Source of the DNA: Clostridium sp. UBA5530
GTDB lineage: Bacteria > Bacillota > Clostridia > Clostridiales > Clostridiaceae
Direction of reading: 5' to 3'
Assembly: GCA_002423705.1 (NCBI GenBank)
Contig: DINW01000027.1
Location: 62,807 to 72,798 of the forward strand
DNA: 9,992 nt
The notes below the pieces were generated by a model. The model did not search any database. It was not told the DNA's origin and saw nothing but the letters and a program-made list of their open reading frames with translations. Positions 5,601-9,992 of the stretch are shown piece after piece. Position numbers and translations under genes: made by a program. Each line of letters begins with the position of its first letter. Positions within the stretch are counted from its first letter, which is position 1.

Positions 5601-7631
5601 TCAATTAAAGCATATATATTTTGCGGATTTTTCCAAGGAATCACTTATATTTATGCAAAAATCCACATGAGATTTATCTTTACTTTCTACAATTTTTCTT
5701 GCCTCCATATTTGCCATCTTCAGTATAGGTGAATCCTCTATCAAATTGCTTAGTACTAGACCGTCATCACCATGCTGACTTATTCCAAACATATCACCAC
5801 TACCTCTTATTTTTAAATCCTCTTCGGCTATAAAAAATCCATCATTGCTCATAACCATTGTATTCATACGTTTTTTAGTTATGTTATTGTTAGCTTTAGC
5901 TATAAGTATGCAATAAGATTTATTTTCTCCTCTTCCCACTCTCCCCCTCAATTGGTGCAATTGAGATAATCCAAACCTTTCAGCATTTTCTATTATCATA
6001 ACACTAGCATTAGGGACATTTACCCCTACTTCTATAACCGTAGTAGAAATTAAAACCTTTATAACCCCTTGTTTAAATTTATTCATTATATCATCTTTTT
6101 CTTTATTCTTCATTTTTCCATGTAGTACTGATATTTCTGTTTTTGAAAAATACTTATCTTTTAGTTCATCTTGTAAACTCATTACCGCCTTTAGCTTTAA
6201 ATCTTCGTTTTCCTCAATAAGAGGAGACACAATATAGACTTGCCGTCCGTTTTCTATCTCCCTTGTAGCTAGCTCATAGGCTTTATGTCTGTTTTCTTCA
6301 TTATAGTATAGGGTATCTATTTTTTTTCTTCCTGGAGGTAATTCATCAATAATAGAAATATCTAAATCACTATATAAATATAAACTTAATGTTCTTGGAA
6401 TAGGTGTAGCAGTCATAACCAATACATGGGCATCTGAGTTTTTGTTTATCAATTTACTCCTTTGATGAACTCCAAATCTATGCTGTTCGTCGGTTATTAT
6501 TATTCCTAGTCTTTGAAACTGAACATCATCCTCCAAAATAGCATGGGTTCCTACCAATATTAAAGGAAATCCTTCTGCTATTTTTTCTTTAATTCTTTCT
6601 TTTTCCTTTTTAGTAGTACTTCCTGTTAGTAGCTCCAAATCTACATTAAACCCTTCTAAAATCTTTTTTATTTCATTATAATGCTGATTTGCTAGTATTT
6701 CTGTAGGAGCCATAAGAGCAGCTTGGTATCCATTTTTAACTATGTTAAACATAGCTATTATAGCCACTATAGTCTTGCCACTGCCAACATCTCCTTGAAC
6801 TAATCTATTCATAGGTACAGGTTTTTTTTCATCTCTTAAAATTTCACGTAGGACTCTACTTTGAGCACTAGTAAGTTGAAATGGAAGAGCTTCCTTTAAT
6901 TTAATCATTTCTTCGGTTATCCTAAAGGGAATTCCTCTTTTGGAGCTCTTTACATGTTTTTTTAGCAAAAGCACCTTTAAAGAATAAGTTAACAATTCTT
7001 GAAATTTTAATCGCCTTTTGGCTTCATTAAGGGAACTAATATCCTTTGGGAAATGTATAGTTCTAATAGCTTCATCTAAACTTATAAAATTATATTTTTC
7101 CACCAAATCTTGTGGCAATACCTCATTTATTTTTATTCCATCTAATAACCCATGAATTAATTTTGCTATTATTTTATTATTAACTGCACTATTTAAGCTA
7201 TATTTAGCACATATTCCGCTATCCTTCACTTCTTTTGATGCCACTATAGGATTAATAACCTCTAAGAAATTTTTAGACTTCTTAAATTTACCCAATAGCT
7301 TATATTTTTCTTCTTCTTTAAAACTGTTCTTTATATATGGCTGATTAAACCATTTCCCTTCTACTTTAAAACCCTTATAATCAAAATTTAAAGTAGTAAG
7401 ATTTTTGCCACTTTTAGTTCTATAACTCCCTTGAAAACCTTTATATGTACATTCTAAAATCACCTTTTCCTCATTTAAATACTCTATATCTATATCTGTA
7501 TCTAAATTTTCATAGTCCCTTGGAAAATATAATATTAAGTCTAACAAAGTATATATTCCAAGTTTATTTAAAGCCCCCTCAGTCTTATTTCCTACTCCCT
7601 TAAGCTCCTTTATAGAACTATATATATTCAC
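5601..7631 (-). CDS. recG: ATP-dependent DNA helicase RecG
   Basis: The 676-residue protein has the normal RecG length and architecture. RecG is a superfamily 2 double-strand DNA translocase that remodels stalled forks, branch-migrates Holliday junctions and limits R-loops. The N-terminal wedge/OB region (about 1-230) includes LKGVGNKTEGALNKLGIYT and LILYFPRDYEN. The helicase core shows Walker A GDVGSGKT (280-287), motif Ia APTEILANQH (308-317), GTHAI (361-365), DEQHRFG (381-387), motif III TATPIPRT (408-415), TTVIEVGVNVPNA (530-542), and motif VI QLHQLRGRVGRG (557-568). The C-terminal region has DLKIRGSGDMFGISQHG (605-621). The start is GTG, preceded by AAAGGTGAT, a strong anti-SD match, with about 7 bases between. 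Only 33 bases separate this start from the T-run of the upstream terminator. It stands alone between two transcription units. Confidence 0.96.
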   Translation of the reverse strand: MNIYSSIKELKGVGNKTEGALNKLGIYTLLDLILYFPRDYENLDTDIDIEYLNEEKVILECTYKGFQGSYRTKSGKNLTTLNFDYKGFKVEGKWFNQPYIKNSFKEEEKYKLLGKFKKSKNFLEVINPIVASKEVKDSGICAKYSLNSAVNNKIIAKLIHGLLDGIKINEVLPQDLVEKYNFISLDEAIRTIHFPKDISSLNEAKRRLKFQELLTYSLKVLLLKKHVKSSKRGIPFRITEEMIKLKEALPFQLTSAQSRVLREILRDEKKPVPMNRLVQGDVGSGKTIVAIIAMFNIVKNGYQAALMAPTEILANQHYNEIKKILEGFNVDLELLTGSTTKKEKERIKEKIAEGFPLILVGTHAILEDDVQFQRLGIIITDEQHRFGVHQRSKLINKNSDAHVLVMTATPIPRTLSLYLYSDLDISIIDELPPGRKKIDTLYYNEENRHKAYELATREIENGRQVYIVSPLIEENEDLKLKAVMSLQDELKDKYFSKTEISVLHGKMKNKEKDDIMNKFKQGVIKVLISTTVIEVGVNVPNASVMIIENAERFGLSQLHQLRGRVGRGENKSYCILIAKANNNITKKRMNTMVMSNDGFFIAEEDLKIRGSGDMFGISQHGDDGLVLSNLIEDSPILKMANMEARKIVESKDKSHVDFCINISDSLEKSAKYICFN

Positions 7632-7664
7632 TTATTATCACCTTTTCTAAAATAATTAAGAATT

Positions 7665-7694
7665 AAAAACCACTAACATCTAAGATATTAGTGG
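7665..7694 (-). terminator. Intrinsic terminator after the asp23-fakA pair
   Basis: On the minus strand CCACTAATAT (7685-7694) pairs with ATGTTAGTGG (7670-7679), giving 10 bp with one U-G pair around the loop CTTAG (or 11 bp with a 3-base loop), directly followed by TTTTT (7665-7669). It begins nine bases after the fakA stop. This is the clearest rho-independent terminator in the window and separates fakA from recG. Confidence 0.8.
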
Positions 7695-7703
7695 CATCAA
7701 ACA

Positions 7704-9350
7704 TTATTCTACGGACATTATAAAATAATAAAGCGGCTGTTTTCCATCATAACATTGTATATCTAAATCTGGATATTTATCTTCCAGTTCACTAACAAAG
7801 TTTTCTACAGCTTTTTCTTCCAAGTCATTACCATAAAAAACAGTTATAAGTTCACTATCTTCATCTATCATAGCTTCTAGAACCTTTTCGGAAGTTACAT
7901 AGATATCCTCTCCAACCTCTTTAATCTTGCCTTCAACTAATCCCAATATGTTGCCTTCTTTAATCTGCAATCCATCCATCTCAGTATCTCTTACTGCATA
8001 TGTTATAGTACCAGTTTTTACAGCATTTATAGAGTCTTTCATGGACTCCACATTTTCTTCTAAGGCTCCGTCAGGGTTAAACATTGTAATGCAAGTTATT
8101 CCTTGAGGTATTGTAGTGGTTGGTATAACAATAACATTTTTATCTTCAGCTAAGTCCACTACTTGATTAGCTGCCATTATTATATTTTTGTTATTAGGAA
8201 GTACAAAGATATTCTCTGCATTTATTAAGTCAACAGCTTTCATTATATCTTCAGTACTTGGGTTCATTGTTTGACCACCCTCTATTATGTAGTCAACTCC
8301 CAAATCCCTAAATATGCTTTCTATTCCTTCTCCCATAGCAACAGATATAAAGGCATATTTTTTCTTTTCTCCATTTTCCAGTTTAGTAGTAGCTTCTTCT
8401 TTTAGGTGGTGACCCTTTTCCTCTACTAATAAGCTTCTATGTTCTTCCCTCATGTTGTCTATCTTAATCTTAGACAATTCTCCATACTTTATAGCATGAG
8501 ATAATACCTTTCCTGGGTCATCAGTATGAATATGAACCTTTATAACATCTTCATATCCTACTACTATCATTGAATCCCCCAAGGACTCTATATCACTTTT
8601 TAAGCCATTACTACCACTAACATCTCCTAGAACTATAAACTCTGTACAATATCCAAACTTTATTTCATGGTCACCTAGGTTATTGGCTGCTGAAACACCC
8701 TCTTTAGCTTCCCCATATTCTATTATTTTAGCTTCTATATCATCTCTTAAAGCCTCATAAAGACCTTTTAAAATTATAAGTAGGCCCATTCCTCCAGAGT
8801 CTACTACCTTAGCACTTTTTAATACAGGTAACATTTCTGGAGTTTTATTCAGCATATCTTGGCTTTTTTCACATACTTCTTCTAAAAGTTCAGTAATATC
8901 ATCTTTTTTACAAGCCATGGCCGCTTCCCCAGCTGCTCTTATTATTGTTAATATAGTTCCTTCAGTGGGTCTCATTACTGCTTTATATGCAGCTTTACTT
9001 CCTTCTGCTATGGCCTCTGATAATTCCTTTGCATCTATCTCTTTTTTGTCAGCCAATCCCTTGGAAATTCCTCTTAATATTTGAGAAAGGATAACCCCTG
9101 AATTTCCCCTAGCTCCCATTAATGCTCCTTTTGCTAATTTTTTAGATACTTCCCCTATATTATCCGAATTCATATTTTCGATCTCTTTAGCCGCAGCTTT
9201 AAAGGTCATGGACATATTAGTTCCAGTATCTCCATCGGGCACTGGGAATACATTTAGAGAATTAACAAAATCTTTTTGCTCATCTAATTTATTGGAAGCA
9301 TTGACTACCATATTATAAAAGTGCCTTCCATTAATCTTCATGTATTTCAT
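7704..9350 (-). CDS. fakA: DAK2-domain fatty acid kinase subunit, FakA / YloV family
   Basis: The 548-residue protein has the length and three-part layout of FakA, the ATP-binding subunit that phosphorylates fatty acids held by a DegV-type FakB partner, giving acyl phosphate for membrane lipid synthesis. The N-terminal DAK2 kinase domain (about 10-205) shows the metal/ATP motif PDGDTGTNM (38-46), GALMGARGNSGVILSQ (75-90), RPTEGTILT (127-135) and DSGGMGLL (184-191). The middle domain has Cys235 (GYCTEF) and His273/His275 (VHIHTDDPG), matching the zinc-binding set reported for the Staphylococcus aureus protein as I recall it. The C-terminal DegV-like part contains IEGGQTMNPSTEDI (356-369) and LPNNKNI (384-390). 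The ATG at 9350 is nine bases after AGGAGG, a site that overlaps the stop of the preceding asp23-like gene, implying coupling. An ATG three codons further in is less well spaced. No FakB gene lies in the window. Confidence 0.9.
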   Translation of the reverse strand: MKYMKINGRHFYNMVVNASNKLDEQKDFVNSLNVFPVPDGDTGTNMSMTFKAAAKEIENMNSDNIGEVSKKLAKGALMGARGNSGVILSQILRGISKGLADKKEIDAKELSEAIAEGSKAAYKAVMRPTEGTILTIIRAAGEAAMACKKDDITELLEEVCEKSQDMLNKTPEMLPVLKSAKVVDSGGMGLLIILKGLYEALRDDIEAKIIEYGEAKEGVSAANNLGDHEIKFGYCTEFIVLGDVSGSNGLKSDIESLGDSMIVVGYEDVIKVHIHTDDPGKVLSHAIKYGELSKIKIDNMREEHRSLLVEEKGHHLKEEATTKLENGEKKKYAFISVAMGEGIESIFRDLGVDYIIEGGQTMNPSTEDIMKAVDLINAENIFVLPNNKNIIMAANQVVDLAEDKNVIVIPTTTIPQGITCITMFNPDGALEENVESMKDSINAVKTGTITYAVRDTEMDGLQIKEGNILGLVEGKIKEVGEDIYVTSEKVLEAMIDEDSELITVFYGNDLEEKAVENFVSELEDKYPDLDIQCYDGKQPLYYFIMSVE

Positions 9351-9363
9351 TATACGTAACCTC

Positions 9364-9711
9364 CTAGACTCTTACACCTTGCACATTTACTGTTACAGAG
9401 TTAACCTTTATTCCTGTATAATTTTCCACGTTATATCTTACCTTCTGAATTATATTATTTGCAATTACAGATATTTTAGTTCCATACTCCACAATAACAT
9501 ATAGATCTATAGTTAATTCGTTATTTTTATGACTTATCTTAACACCCTTGCTTAAATTCTCAGCCTTTATAAGTTCCCAAAACCCATCACTGGCATTTTT
9601 AGAAGCCATTCCCACAACTCCATAACACTCCATGGTTGACAATCCAACTATATTAGCAATGACTTCCTCGGAATAGCTCACAAAACCTTTTTCATTGGAA
9701 AAACCTATCAT
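9364..9711 (-). CDS. yloU: Asp23/Gls24 family envelope stress protein (YloU-like)
   Basis: The 115-residue protein belongs to the Asp23 (DUF322) family by its order of features: GFVSYSEEVIANIVGLSTMECYGVVGMASK near 9-38, the strand-rich LTIDLYVIVEYGTKISVIANNIIQKVRYNVEN (66-97), and the ending VNSVTVNVQGVRV. It lacks any signal peptide or membrane segment and should be cytoplasmic. Relatives are membrane-associated alkaline-shock proteins in Staphylococcus, but the biochemical role is unclear. The gene precedes fakA by 13 bases and is divergent from rpmB, the same arrangement as rpmB-yloU-yloV in Bacillus subtilis, which suggests a link to lipid or envelope maintenance. The ATG follows AAGGAGG (9719-9725) with a seven-base gap. 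Confidence 0.88.
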   Translation of the reverse strand: MIGFSNEKGFVSYSEEVIANIVGLSTMECYGVVGMASKNASDGFWELIKAENLSKGVKISHKNNELTIDLYVIVEYGTKISVIANNIIQKVRYNVENYTGIKVNSVTVNVQGVRV

Positions 9712-9744
9712 ATTAACTCCTCCTTGAAAAATTCCATATAGTAT

Positions 9745-9773
9745 ATTCTATATTAATTATATGATTTATTCAA
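9745..9773 (-). promoter_or_regulatory. Probable sigma-A promoter of the yloU-fakA operon
   Basis: TTGAAT (9768-9773) and TAGAAT (9745-9750) on the minus strand are separated by exactly 17 bases, with a start expected near 9738, about 27 bases before the asp23-like ATG. The match and spacing are good, though the AT-rich surroundings also offer alternatives. Confidence 0.55.
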
Positions 9774-9818
9774 GGAAATTAATTAACAATTACTTAAATT
9801 TAGTATTAATATTATATT

Positions 9819-9852
9819 TTGCTTGCATAGATAGTCCATAGTATGATAAAAT
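9819..9852 (+). promoter_or_regulatory. Probable promoter(s) of rpmB
   Basis: Two overlapping readings fit sigma-A. One is TTGCTT (9819-9824), 17 bases, TATGAT (9842-9847). The other is TTGCAT (9823-9828), 18 bases, TAAAAT (9847-9852), with a TG just upstream of the -10. Either gives a start between about 9854 and 9859, leaving a leader of about 50 bases. Confidence 0.5.
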
Positions 9853-9865
9853 AATATTTGTTCAA

Positions 9866-9886
9866 ATTGAAGGTAATATCTTCGAT
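9866..9886 (+). promoter_or_regulatory. Small hairpin in the rpmB leader
   Basis: ATTGAAG (9866-9872) pairs with CTTCGAT (9880-9886), giving seven pairs with one U-G, around a seven-base loop. It ends three bases before the AAGGAGGTG ribosome binding site (9890-9898). It leaves that site open, so a regulatory role (such as ribosomal-protein feedback) is only a possibility. Confidence 0.3.
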
Positions 9887-9906
9887 GTCAAGGAGGTGTT
9901 TTAGGT

Positions 9907-9992
9907 ATGTCAAGGAAATGTGAATATTGTAATAAAGGCGTAATTTCAGGAGTACAATATAGCCACTCACATCGTCAGTCTAAGAGAAAATG
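9907..9992 (+). CDS. rpmB: 50S ribosomal protein L28, N-terminal fragment (cut by window edge)
   Basis: The 28 complete codons begin MSRKCEYCNKGVISG and continue through SHSHRQSKRK, with the last two bases (TG) starting what would be the usual Trp codon. This is the L28 N-terminus, in the form with a zinc-ribbon-like CxxC pair (Cys5, Cys8), followed by the conserved SHS...R..KRKW segment that contacts 23S rRNA. The start is set by a very strong AAGGAGGTG site at 9890-9898, eight bases upstream. It is divergent from the asp23-like gene, as in Bacillus subtilis. The remainder lies beyond the window. Confidence 0.95.
   Translation, partial: MSRKCEYCNKGVISGVQYSHSHRQSKRK

Noticed and set aside
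1..9992. Search for CRISPR arrays, insertion sequences, phage genes or a defence cluster
   Set aside because: No regularly spaced repeats, transposase, integrase or defence-type domains are visible; every large frame is a core housekeeping or sporulation gene.

Overview
The window is very AT-rich, coding-dense DNA with strong AGGAGG-type ribosome binding sites, occasional GTG starts and a housekeeping gene order typical of endospore-forming Clostridia (Clostridium sensu stricto or a close relative). The evidence for this is a Pta-AckA acetate pair, a YlbJ-type sporulation membrane protein, a YloU/YloV (Asp23/FakA) pair beside a divergent ribosomal L28 gene, and the recG-rsmD-coaD string. I see no insertion sequence, phage gene, CRISPR array, tRNA or rRNA. 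This is a conserved core block, not an obvious accessory island.

Layout, left to right. Positions 1-1117 (minus): the first 18 codons of ackA, preceded by pta, which together make the acetyl-CoA to acetate and ATP route. Positions 1118-1337: a divergent promoter region containing a long imperfect AT palindrome. Positions 1338-2555 (plus): tmcAL, which uses acetate and ATP to acetylate the wobble cytidine of elongator tRNA-Met. Positions 2556-2786: a 231-base gap with a hairpin after tmcAL, a sigma-E-like promoter, a possible 10-residue leader peptide, and a compact predicted RNA fold that sequesters the ylbJ ribosome binding site. Positions 2787-3944 (plus): ylbJ. Its 3' end overlaps by 18 bases the 3' end of the opposing operon.

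Positions 3927-5503 (minus): rsmD, coaD and a coiled-coil protein gene. They are tightly packed (1-base and 13-base gaps), with a likely promoter upstream of rsmD. Positions 5601-7631 (minus): recG with a GTG start. Positions 7665-7694: a convincing intrinsic terminator ending the transcript of the next pair. Positions 7704-9711 (minus): an Asp23/YloU family gene followed by a FakA-like (DAK2/YloV) fatty acid kinase gene, with their own promoter. Positions 9712-9906: a divergent promoter region. Positions 9907-9992 (plus): the first 28 codons of rpmB (L28).

Functionally the block mixes acetate and acyl-phosphate metabolism (Pta, AckA, FakA, TmcAL), CoA synthesis (CoaD), ribosome and tRNA modification (RsmD, TmcAL, L28), DNA repair (RecG) and sporulation (YlbJ). 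The part not explained by ordinary gene annotation is the ylbJ leader (about 2597-2786). Other items worth checking are a 13-bp perfect hairpin inside ylbJ that may end the opposing operon's antisense transcript, and the terminator placed only 33 bases ahead of the recG start.
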